Shown: in pieces, positions 26,440-38,139 of the stretch
Numbering within the stretch: the first letter of the stretch is position 1
Layout: each line of letters begins with the position of its first letter
Origin: Steromphala cineraria
Lineage: Eukaryota > Mollusca > Gastropoda > Trochida > Trochidae
NCBI GenBank assembly: GCA_916613615.1
Contig: OU744736.1
Coordinates: forward strand, 13,031,724-13,095,723
DNA length: 64,000 bases
Direction: 5' to 3'
Translations under genes and position numbers: made by a program
The notes under the pieces: model-generated
Database searches by the model: none
The model's input: only the letters and a program-made list of their open reading frames with translations
Told to the model about the DNA's origin: nothing

Positions 26440-29400
26440 ATCTCGGTCATAACATAGAACAAGTAAATTTTCCATCAATCTCTATCTCGTTCTTTGGTTT
26501 ACTGTCATACTTAAGATGGCCTTCGATTAAACAATCTCTAGATTTAATATTCACTTTTAACTTATTTGATTAATCCAAACAGCACGGGTTTGAAGTAACA
26601 CCAGTCAAAAACCAAGAGGGGGCTAACAACATTGTGATAAAAACTGACTTGGAGCTGTGTGATTGATTTAAAATGATACACTATATTACCATTTTGTATT
26701 ATTACAGTTATTTGTTTTTAAAAAGAATACATGTTAATCAATATTCGATTTTAGAATATTTCGTTACCAAATGTTTCTTCACATTGGATGGATGTAATGA
26801 ACCCATTACAGACATCAGTGATCTTGTTTGGAAACATGCGGGACATCTATTAAATTTATTGATTTTCATATACAAATATTTCATTAACGTGAACAATACA
26901 TTGTAAAAGACATCCCTAAACAGATCAGCCTTTATTAAAGAAGCATTATATAAAGAGTTTGTTTCCAAATATTCAATTCAACAAAGTATCTATTTGATTG
27001 TTGTTTGTCTCTGGTGTAAGGCTTTTACCATATATCTAACGTGTTTACCTTGAGAATCGTCTACGTGGTCAGAAAACATACATGTAGGTTTTAAAATCGT
27101 GAAGGTGTGTGTCTCTTAGAATCGTGGGGCCGAAATCTTCTTCATATCACCCCCTTTTATTTTAAGTGTATACAAATATAGTTTCTTCCTAACCTTAAAC
27201 ATCGCATTATGTACAACATCATCTTTGGTGGAAGGTAGAGTCATCACAACTCATACGTCCATTTCACTGAGAAAAACATTCAATCATGTGGTGAAGGGAA
27301 GTGGAATTGTGTAGCTAAGCAAACATTGACAGCTTCGTATTGCAATTTGCTTACAATTTATTTCTCTTTCATACAGTAAGATGCAGTATTTCCCTGAAAA
27401 AAAACCGTACCACTTACCCTTTAAAATGATTTGTAAAATAAGCACCAGGCACCTAAATATCTCGAACCAAATAAGTGTACATAGGTAATAGAATTCAGCT
27501 TTAAAATCATTTACACACACATTTGATATATTTTGCAATGTTGGGCTAAATCATTTGTGGCATATGTGATCGAATGCAGATAACGCGATGTGATCAGCCA
27601 TTTATATTGACCAAGGTTAACAACAACAAGCTGTGTTTATGAATAGTCAATCCCAGTAAACGCTACAGACATAAGTATGGTATAAATTTCACTCGACCCT
27701 GCAATTAGGCATATCCTACTATTGCATTTGGTGTGTATGGTTTCTAGAACTATGCATACATCTTACAGCAATATTAATCTGTATAGTGTAATTACATAAC
27801 ATGATATAAGCTACAAAGCTAAAACTGTTCAATATGCTTGTCAAACGTTAAGGAAATTCAAATGTTGTGAAAAACAGAACGTTAATTGAGATGGATAATT
27901 GTTCTAAAGAAGGCGTATTAATAGTTTAGTGCCTAATAAATATAAGTTAATGTTCGACATTCTGAATAGGATATGTTTACAATATGTATTTTTTATAAAG
28001 GCTGACGGCATAGATAGCAGGTATAGTAAATTAAATGAATTGGTTCATGTTTTCCACAACAGTAAGTGTTATCAATGTTTCAACATTCAATATCAGTTAA
28101 ATTTATAAGTTGAAGCATCGATGCATCAACATTCAACTTTTCAAATTGAAAAGGTTGTTATCGATCATAAATATTCAAGTTGCAATTCAACAATTATACT
28201 GTTATAAGGGATTTGTAGAGATTTTTCCAGAAAATATTCAAATAATTTTGGTTCCTTTATCAGAGCGTTACTATTTATGGATCAAAGAAATTTCATAATC
28301 GAATTCTAGGATTTATACAATTCTCTTGCCTTGAAAATATTTTTGTGATTGAAAATTGTCATTATTGATATACTGAAATAATAGAGCACTCTTTTATTTT
28401 TTATTTCAGTTATTATCAAGAGCACGTCTGCTAGCCTCACCTTAAAATTAATCATCTAAATGAATGTTTTTTGAAAACTCCACTTTCTATTGTTGTATGC
28501 CACTTCAATTATTTCTGTGTGAGCAACAATTTCGTAATTTTGATATTTATACACAGGATTTCAATTTGTAACCATAGTTTCATATGGTTGCAAATTGAAA
28601 TCCTGTATATAGATATAAAGTGAGTAGGCAACAACTTCATAACTTGGACTCAAGAGTTTGCAGGAAACAATAAAAACTGACTGATCAATCAATTTCAAAA
28701 ACACACAGTACTTAGGTTTACCCTGTGTAAAGAATTACATGTGAGAGTTACAACAAATCATTAAAGAACAACTTAACAATATATACTAATAAACAACATA
28801 AAATTACTTTCTTCCAACGTTTAAAAAACATGTCACGGTTTAAGCAAATACACCAATTTCATAACCATGTTGATCAGATAATATGTTTGAAGATAATATG
28901 GTATTAAGTTTTCCCTCTGTAGCACCTCAAAGTTTGCAAGGAACCACTGCATAATCACGCTAATCAATTACGTTCTCTCACTGTTTCTAAACAATAAAGG
29001 CACACCCATGTATTTCAACAATGTGATTTCTGTTTTCCGTCACTCTGCCGCCAAATCTACTTTATAAACGAGAAGCAGGAACTGTTATGAGCAATGGTCA
29101 AACAGGAGGATGTTACCAGTGTTTGATGATATCATTTAACAAGCTGTCATTCAGTGATTTCATGATATCATCATCGGAATACAAAATCGTCAACGTTCCA
29201 GTACTACTGATGTTCTGATAAACACAAGCTTGACAAATGTGATGTTGATATACAAATAACATCTGTTTGTATGTGATAGATGATGCTTTCTAATGATTTG
29301 TTAGACCACATCTGATTAGATTTGATTTAGATGGTATATGATCAGAGTAATCACTTGCAAACAATGTGTATCGTGGATTGAGTTACAATTGTTGTTCATT

Positions 29401-30106
29401 CAACACGATATTTCTTTATTAGTGTTAATATGCTTGATTTTGTTTTATAACAATGGCTATCATTACATGCGTCATATATCAAAGGTTTACGTGATTCATA
29501 GTCTTTAAGTATTCAAGACTCAGTCAAAAAAGGTACCTAAATTATATAAACAAGGATGTGAAGATCCACCAAATGTGAAATGTCAAACATTAAATATTTT
29601 GCTTCATCTCAGATTAGAACCGGTTTCTCAACTCTTTAAACACTGTAGTTACGTGTGGTATATTTAGCTTATTTTTTTATCGATTTCATCATTGAATTGT
29701 TTAATCTCATTCCAATTATTTGATAACTTGATATAGTTCGTTTGAACGTTTCAAAACCTAATTATATAAGAAAGTCTTTATACACTAAAGAACAAAAGGA
29801 AAAGCTTTGTAAAGATTATTGATAATTTACAATGCCAACTAACTAGGATGAAATATCTCAGGTTTTAATGTTAAAACAGAAGAGTATTTTTATTCTTTTC
29901 TTCTAAAAAGTTGTTTCTAAATATACACTTTTAATCAACATTCTTATCAGAAAAACTCCTGAAGGATTAAATCTGTCACCATGTTAACGTTTTGTCTTCT
30001 CAAATGTCTAACCATGTGGTAATTAATTAAATAGCTGTTGAATGCGGGATTTATGTATGAACGACTTTCTGAACATTTGGTTTTGTAAATTTGGAAACTA
30101 GTTTTT
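26440..30106 (-). repeat. Inverted arm of the large unit in copy A
   Basis: The reverse complement is collinear with the unit from the 'GTTAACATGGCGACAG' block (as at 34910) to the TAAACCAAAGAACGAGATAG-like block. Landmarks in reverse are the AATCCAAACAGCAC block near 26575, the AACCAAGGTTAACAACAAC block near 27610 and the GAGAAGCAGGAACTG block near 29060. With the forward copy at 34790-37310 it forms a large inverted repeat whose centre holds the minisatellite and the 30.4-34.8 kb sequence. Small open frames in it are not conserved as protein. Confidence 0.8.
28546..28612. other. 67-bp palindrome specific to copy A
   Basis: Arms TATACACAGGATTTCAATTT and its near complement surround a short TTTC-centred loop. 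The corresponding part of copy B (about 40570-40725) has unrelated sequence instead, so A and B differ here by replacement or insertion. Confidence 0.75.
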
Positions 30107-30255
30107 TAAATTTCAAATTGTATATACATGTTTTATGGTGTTATTTTAAGAAATTTGTGTTGGTTTATATGTTACAATATTCAATTTCAAATTGTATGTA
30201 CATGTATTATGGTGTTATTTTAAGAATTTGTGTTGGTTTATACGTTACAATATTC
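30107..30255 (+). repeat. Two-unit version of the 73/74-bp minisatellite
   Basis: Two head-to-tail copies of the unit that is expanded at 42199-44340. Each contains ATTTCAAATTGTATGTACAT (first unit with two changes), TTATGGTGTTATTTTAAGAA and GTGTTGGTTTATACGTTACA. The left flank (GGAAACTAGTTTTTTAAA) is identical to that of the expanded array, so this is the same locus in the other copy of the segmental duplication. Confidence 0.95.
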
Positions 30256-30363
30256 CACTAACCAATAAGAAAATGTCATGAGTCAATGTATTCAAATTTG
30301 TCAGGATATGCTTAATATCTTATTGGTTAGTGAAATTTTGTAACGTATAAACCAACACAAATT
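30225..30363. other. 139-bp palindrome at the edge of the short minisatellite
   Basis: The last part of the second minisatellite unit plus CACTAACCAATAAGA forms the left arm. TCTTATTGGTTAGTG plus an inverted piece of the minisatellite unit (TAACGTATAAACCAACACAA) forms the right arm. The ~47-bp spacer contains ATGTCATGAGTCAATG. Copy B lacks this structure: its array runs straight into GTGGACAAAGAAGG at 44341, which in copy A follows at about 30395. Confidence 0.85.
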
Positions 30364-31651
30364 TCTTTACGCTGAGGTCTCACAGACCACACTTGGTGGA
30401 CAAAGAAGGTTTGCAAGAATATGATGATGCATATTTGTACATGATAAAGATTAATGAATGTCAATATTCTTTTGCGTAAATATTGCATACTTCAGCATAC
30501 CCAAAACCTGTTTCAATGACATAAATCAATGTAACTATTAACAGTAAAGATACAATAACTTGGGTCGAATAGACCCCAATAAATTGTATTAGGGTTAATA
30601 TTTTATATTTTGCGTTCATCTAATATCATATCATATAGTCAGCGATGACAAAGGCGATCCGTGACGTCAAAGAATTGTTGTTAACGTGACGTCACAATGA
30701 AAATGTACTATACTGCCCTAGGGCATCATATAAAACCTTGATATGACTGCCCTTATAGGTAATAAAAGTTAATTGATCCATTCTATTTCTTTGAGTTGTT
30801 AAAGGGTCAGAGAATAAATTGTAAAGGACAACAGCATTAATCCTAAAACAACCGGTAACCTGGGTAACCTTAATCTTAACTTAACATGAGAACATACAGC
30901 TCAGAACTTCAGAAATGATTCGTCAATAAGTCAAAAATGACATGGTTAAAGCACTGCATCCGCCATGTCATCACATGTTTATTAACCCGTGCATGAATTT
31001 AATAATCAAAGGCCGCTTATTCAACGATCAATATGTATTGTAACAAGATGTGATGAAACATCGGAAATATATCATTAACTCTCCATCGTATTGTATGGGG
31101 TCAATGTGGACAAACTCATAAGCTAGGGTATTTAATATTTGCCTGCATATTTCCATGTAACATAATTTTGTATTTGATGAGATGTGGAGTTAATAATTAG
31201 TATTCGATACACTGTGATATTTTAAACTTGAATGTGATCTATTTGGACAAACAAAAAAGTGTTTTTAAAAACATATAATGACATATTTTGACTTAGGCTT
31301 CAGTTAAGGAAAGTCTTAACTCAATGAGAAGAGAAAGAATAATTTTGATTGCAAATTCACAGTTTTCTCAGGAGGAACAGTACTCCTTACTGTAATCGAC
31401 CGTTAAGTGTTTGCATATGCATGCAGGCTTCCTTATAAAATATCATGTAATGAGTATAATAACAAAAACCTTTCTCCGAATGACTATTTATAAAATAATA
31501 TGGACAAATTTGCCTTTAAATCAAATTTCAAAAGCTTCTTGTGTGCATGAGATCCATGGGTTTTTTTCTGGAAATTATGATGAATACAATCTTTACTTTC
31601 CGGGTCGACTGTGCTGTCATGAATTGTTGTACAATAACCGTTCTTATGAAT

Positions 31652-31672
31652 ATAATAATAATAATAATAATA
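31652..31672. repeat. (AAT)n microsatellite
   Basis: About seven AAT triplets. The homologous position in copy B (about 45580) has only two or three, so the run has changed in length since the duplication. Confidence 0.85.
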
Positions 31673-32547
31673 GCTTTATTATACTGCGCATTATTGTATA
31701 TCCAAGACGAAGCATGTTCAAAGCCCAATTAAGGAATGGTGTTATATTGGTTGTTTGCCTTTATTATTTCAATTAAGGACAATAAATACAAACATTTGGA
31801 CGCAAGAATTGAAAAAGTCACTCTTACCAGAATTTTTCAAATGAAAAGTGTTGATGAAGAAGACAGAATATCAATCAATCAATCAGTCAGTTTTTTTTAT
31901 TTAAATATGAAGACCATTGTTTAACAAAGTAATACATGTCAATGCAAATTGTCAGATTTATACAAATTTGACCTAAAAAATACCACAATGCATGCATATA
32001 TGTATAATGTATTGTAAATCCTGATTATTGCATTCCTGTGATTCATATCATTATCTTTCTTGTAATAACCAACATCTTCGTTCATATCTTTCGGTTTGAT
32101 GGCAGCAATTGAAGCAACCTAAGCGATCTTGACACTGGAAGGTGTTACTTTGACCTCAGTCTCAGTGAGTACTGATTGACTGAAGTGGGAGTGAACTTGA
32201 TGAAATACTAAACTTAATATTCTGATGTTTCAACTTTTTTCATCATGTTTCCCACTCGAAAGTGATGAAATCTCACATTCATTTTATCTTATTTTGATAC
32301 ATATTATTAATCAAACTATTATATAAAACAAATATCTACCTGCTCCAATCATTGGAATAACAAAAATGTCCCAAAATATCAATTTTGAAACTCTTGAAAC
32401 ATAAATTGTGGTTTGAAATCGTGAAGTGTTTTTTATTCAGTCAACACTCCAAAATATGAAAAATATCAAATTTTGAAAAGAAGAATGCTTCAACAGACTC
32501 TATCTTACATCAGAGTTGTGTCTCTTGTGGCGTGAAGTGACTTGTAC

Positions 32548-33535
32548 TTATAGGATATCTAACGAGCTTCCCCTTTCATATCAAGTTTATGTCCCTAGTG
32601 AAATAATTTTGCTTTGTCACGAGCCTTGGCGAGTGACGAAACAAAATTATTTCACGAGGGACATAAACTTGATATGAAAGGGGAACGAGTTATGTATCCT
32701 ATTTATTACCAACTTGCATTTCAGACGATTTATTGCTTTTTTAAATAACTTTTTATTATGCCTATAAAGAGACGAAACGGCGGATGAATATCAAACCACG
32801 TCACAGCCTCAAATATTATACTATTACGACGTCAAATATTCACATTTCTAAATTCTACCCTACGTTAATAAATAGTGTCTTGTGAAATGTCAGTAATAAT
32901 TTAGTCATGAACGAAGCGTACGTGAAAATAAAATCTCACTGCGCGAGAACATTCAGAGTTATCTTTCTTTGATCAACGGCATGTCATGACGGCCGCCATT
33001 TGCCTGTATCTTTTCGTCAAATTGTGTAAACAACCGCCTTCAAAGTAAGTTTAAGATGCTTATCATTGTTCAAACGCGTTTTGTTTTGAAGAAATGTTGT
33101 CTAAAGAATATTCAGTTGTCTTTATATTCTATAAATAACAAGCAATTTCTGTCTGCGTCATTTTGGAGCGACATGGATCAAATTATTGAAATACGGTGAT
33201 CAAATTGTGCTGAATGTAAACCCTTTTGTGTTTATATGAGCCTTGAGATATCAGTAAGATGTTTTATTGTAATTATTTTGTCCTCCGATTTATTCCTTAA
33301 CAATTCGTTAAGGAAGATTTTAAAGATAAACTGAAAGTTTGAAGAATGACTCCGACTCACTCGGTGCCATTCGAATTTGTGAATGAAAACACGTTCGTTT
33401 TATGAATGAATAAAGTAGTCCCGACAATGTCAAAGTTCCCCGCAAGCCAATCAAATCACTTTGAGGTGTTATGACCCATATGTGTCATAACAAATTATTA
33501 TGAAACCCCTTTACGAAGTACCACGTGGGTAATAA
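32548..33535. mobile_element. 988-bp foldback insertion present only in copy A
   Basis: Copy B (46432-46450) and unit copies 1 and 2 read CTTGTACAATCATTCACCAC or nearly so. Here 988 bp separate CTTGTAC from AATCATTTACCAC. The insertion starts with a near-perfect palindrome (32548-32705, arms ~70 bp) whose apex is CACGAGCCTTGGCGAGTG. TTATTACC just outside the palindrome is inverted at the far end (GGTAATAA, 33528-33535). A second palindrome, GTTATGACCCATATGTGTCA, lies near 33470-33493. No target duplication and no coding frame were seen, so the transposon class is unknown. Confidence 0.8.
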
Positions 33536-36500
33536 AATCATTTACCACTCTCTAGACATCGAGTCGGAAACATTGACAATCTTATGTCCTTGTAGATCAA
33601 CATTTTCTAGTTTCGGGGAATTTTTGCTTTTATTCAATTGAGATCACTTGTCGTTACGTTTATACATTGAGCATGTTAATCCTTAAATCATGAATTTTAG
33701 TAAAATATACTACTATGTGGAGTATTTAGTGTTGTTGAAAGGTCATGATTTATCATGAGGCATTGATCATTTTGGCATTTTGTATCTTGATATAATGTTA
33801 TACAGTTTCTGATTATTGAAAAAAGAAGGAAACGTCCTACATCAACTGACAAATCCACTATTCCCTCTTGAAAACAGATTTAGATACAAATTGTACGCTA
33901 TTGTGATAAGGTAATTTGATAGTTAACAGAGTTTGGAGTCAAAAACCTATACCAATATCTCTAACCCTAAAATGAATATCTCACTTTAGTTTCTAATACT
34001 TTCAACTTTACTGTGTTTACATTAAAATAAAATAAATTAAAGTTAAATTAGTTATTGATTTGAAGAATATTGTTAGTATAAACAACCACCAATTGCTAAA
34101 TTAACACCATGTTACTTAAGAAATAAATTTCATAAGTTATTTGTCCACAGTTATTACTTTTTTTAAAACTTGTAAGTTAAACGTATAACCTACGAAGCTT
34201 ACACAGCCAGTTATACAAAAGTTTAAGTTACATAATTAATATTTAAAGTAAAAATTCTGACTATGGAATATTAAGGGAAATTTTATTTCAAAACAAAATT
34301 TCAAATTGAAATTAAATGCAACTGTTTTGACTCTTTGTAAGAGGTCCTTAGCTCTGCCCATATTAGTGCTGCATCCTTCATGTTAGTTCACTGACAAAAC
34401 ATAGTTCACGGAAAAGATTACGAAAAATATCTTACTCCTTTTTTGAAGAATAATTTTTGTCAATTATTTAACTCAAGTATGAATATCTACTTTTATCCAA
34501 ACACTTTCAAGATGATATTGGTGTAGACAGTGTTTTATGGTGGTTTCAGCACTGTGCAATGCAACATTGTTAAATAGTTTCTTATGTTCATATTACCTTC
34601 TTTCGTCAAATCAGCAGGCATGATGCATATAACCTTCATAATGTGCAGGTTCTTCTGTTTACCCTCCGCTTTAGTATTTATTGAAATGTATACTGGACAC
34701 ATGCCTTTAAACGATCCAATCAGAAAGGAGCATATCACTTGAATTTCATAGTCTGAATTTATATAAAATAAAAATCTAGAAAACTATATTCCGAATTGAC
34801 TCAATGTTAAGAAAGTCGTTAATACATAGATCCCTTGTGCCCCGCATTAGAACAGCTATTTAATCAATTACCACAGGGTTACACGTTTGAGAAGACAGAA
34901 TGTTAACATGGCGACAGATTTAATCCTTTAGGAGTTTCTTGCAAAGAATGTTGATTAAAAGTATATTTTTAGAAACAACTTTTTAAAACAAAAAATAAAA
35001 AGGCACTTGTGGTTTAACATTTAAACCTGAGATATTTCATCCTTGTATGTTGGCATTGTACATTACCATTCATTTTTACAAAGCTGTTTATTTTTTTCTG
35101 TAAATGAAATGGCTAATCTTTCTTTCTGCGAATGTTATATTATCAATTCCACAAATATATCTTATAATGGTAAGTATTTTACCCAAAACGCTGAGGTATC
35201 TTTTTTTGCATGATATGAAGTAACTTAATGAGATAAGATATTAGAGGATGGCATTCTCATGCAGAATTCATACTGCTTTCTTTTTGTCACATATTAAATG
35301 GTAAAGATACAAACCTTTTTACAGAAAAATTTCTAACTTATATCTTTGATACATGATAATTGTGATAATTCAATCTATCAAGTAGGTCAATTTTTCCGAA
35401 ATGACATTGCTTCAGTTGTTGACATTAATTAATAAAGGCAATGATAATGTGATACAATTAGTCAACCAATCTGTCGAAGCTAGAGTGTAAAAAAGGGCTT
35501 AAAAAACATTTTTATTAAAACAATAATGTTTTACAGATAAACGTTTTTATATATCATTTCCAATAATTCACGTCCCTATATTTTAATTGCGTTTGGAAAT
35601 TGATAGACCAGTTATCATCAGAAACGATAAAGCTATGATACAGAGTTTTGATGCATGTCGATTTCGTTATAAAACAATAACGACCATTTCAACACATGCA
35701 GAACATATTGGGCTGATTAGAGGTGTAACAGATGAATGAACAATAATTGTAACTCAACCCATAACACCCATTGTATCCGATTGATATTTCTCATGATATA
35801 ACTACTAAATCAAATCTTCAGAAGTCATCTAACACTAATTATGAAAAAGCAAACTCGAGCATATACAAACACAAGAGCTGTGATTTCAATATCGATATAA
35901 CATTTGTCAAGCTTTTTATTATCAGATAATCAGTAGTAACGAAACGTTGATGGTTTTGTATTCCAATGTTTATATCAGATATCACTTAATGGCAGCTTGT
36001 TAAATGATATCATCAAACACTGTAAATGTCCTCCTGTTTGACCAATGCTCATAACGGTTCCTGCTTCTCGTTTGTTAAGCGGATATTGGAGGCAGAGTGA
36101 CAGAAAATACAAATCATCTTGTTGAAATACAGGGGTGTGCCTTTACCTGTGAGAAACAATGAGAGAATGTTACTGATAAGCCTGATAATTATGCTGCTGT
36201 TTAAATTTTGTTGTATTTCTAAGGTATTTATTTTTATTGAAGAAAACTTAATTCCATATTCTTTCAAAAGTATTGATTGATCAACAAGATTATCAAGTTG
36301 TTGTTAAGGATTTATTATAAATATAACTGCCATCGAATAAAATATTTTATGAACACATGAAAACAATGTTGCTACTGTTGGTTGAAAGTTTACATGAAAC
36401 ATGAACCAACTGATTTAATGATTTTAGATGCTGTATATGACGTTCAGCGTTTTTAAAGATTTAATATTGTAAACATGATGTTTTCAGAATGTTCATCGTG

Positions 36501-37558
36501 TTATATTTTTTATTTGATTTTGCAGTTTAAGCTTGAGTTGTGACAACTCTTTCTTCAACTAAGGATAACATGAACTGGTATCGAACTGCTTTTCCAAGTG
36601 TAGAAATTCTTCTTGCAAAACGTTTTTACTTATCTTTGGATCTGGCTACATATATACATATATACTAAAATTATTAAACAGACTCGCACAATAATCATAC
36701 TAACTAGGTACTGCTTCTACTACAAACCGTTGATACATCGGCGTTCCGTATGTAATACTTCTTGAATAATGGATAGTCTGTTTATAGGGTCATCTTAAAC
36801 AGTGTATTGTTCACGTTGATGAGACGTTGATGATAACCTATACGTATGTGAAAATCAATAAATTCAATAAATGTCCTGCATGTTTTCCCAACAAGATCAC
36901 TGATGTCTGTCATGAGTTCACTACATCAATCCTATTTGAAGAAATCTTTGGTTACGAACTTTTCTAAAATTGGATATTGATTAACATGTATTTTCTCATT
37001 GTAATAACCCAAAATAGTAATACCAGTTATCATTTTGAATCAATCACACAGCCCCAAAGTCTCTATTTAGCACAATGTTATCAGCCCCCTACTGGTTATG
37101 GACTACTAGTACATGAAACCCGTGCTGTTTGGATTAATTTGGTTGGTTAAAAGTGAATGTAAGGGAATGTTTAATCATAGGCTATTTGAAGTATGACAGT
37201 ACACCAAATACCAAGATAGATATTGACAGAAAATCGATCTATTCTTACTTATGACAGATATGATTTACCTGATACAAAACATTTTCATTTGACATAAGCA
37301 CAGAAATATAACACAAATTTATTGTGATTAAATCCTTTAATAATGTTACTTTTCTAAGTTGTGAAACACAGCTTACTGTTATACAGACATAAGTTAAGTT
37401 GTTCTTTGGAGTTAATTTGTGTGTGTATGTTATATTATGTTCTTATGTGTTTAACATAATAAATTAAAGTTGAAAAGAAATCATATACGGGTGCATGTTG
37501 TAAGGAATTCATGCTTAGTTACCATTTCAACTTCCTTTGATGCTGTACTTATTCCAAA

Positions 37559-38010
37559 CGTCACACATGAGCCATATACTTAGAAACAAGAGATAACTGT
37601 TATATACGATAGCTGTTATGTTTCAATTTATATGTTTGCATTCTATATCATATTTTGTATGAACCATTATGGAGGATTGAATCAAACAAACTTACAACAT
37701 CAAGAATCACTATGATCATCCTAAGTTATGCATGTACATGAATATCAACAAATATCGAGTTAAAACGTCACACATGAGCGATATACTTAGAAACAAGAGA
37801 TAACTGTTATATACGATAGCTGTTATATTCTTATAGTAATTCTAACATTACGTTACAATTTATATGTTTGCATTCTATATCATATTTTGTATGAACCGTT
37901 ATGGAGGATTGAATCAAACAAACTTACAACATCAAGAATCACTATGATCATCGGTTATTATAACATCATACATCATGCATGTACATGAATATCAACAAAT
38001 ATCGAGTTAA
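37559..38010 (+). repeat. ~207/245-bp tandem duplication specific to copy B
   Basis: The block starting CGTCACACATGAGC and ending AACAAATATCGAGTTAA occurs at 37559-37765 and again at 37766-38010. Copy A has one such block (about 26074-26310). The first repeat lacks about 33 bases (ATTCTTATAGTAATTCTAAC and neighbours) that the second repeat and copy A keep. Confidence 0.88.
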
Positions 38011-38139
38011 TACTTTTTAAATTACAACATATCTGTTTTGAGAATGATTTATTTTGATAAAATATGACTGAGATAGGATCACAAATATTGCTGTGCTAAT
38101 GTCAAATGAAAATGTTTTGTATTATGTAAAATGATCTCG

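Larger units (their letters stand above)
24560..36060 (+). repeat. Segmental duplication, copy A (~11.5 kb)
   Basis: From about 24560 onward the sequence is nearly identical to that from about 36060 onward; compare 25040-25700 with 36550-37210, which differ at only a few positions by eye. Upstream of these points, similarity drops to that of ordinary unit copies. Both break points fall inside or just after the TTCCTGCTTCTCG landmark block, and copy B also ends in that block at about 52500. This fits unequal recombination between landmark blocks. Copy A contains an inverted arm, a two-unit minisatellite, a foldback insertion and a forward unit copy. Confidence 0.85.

Noticed and set aside
31411..31776. 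121-residue frame with a poly-Asn stretch
   Set aside because: The poly-Asn comes from the AAT microsatellite. In copy B the corresponding region is broken into shorter, unrelated frames.
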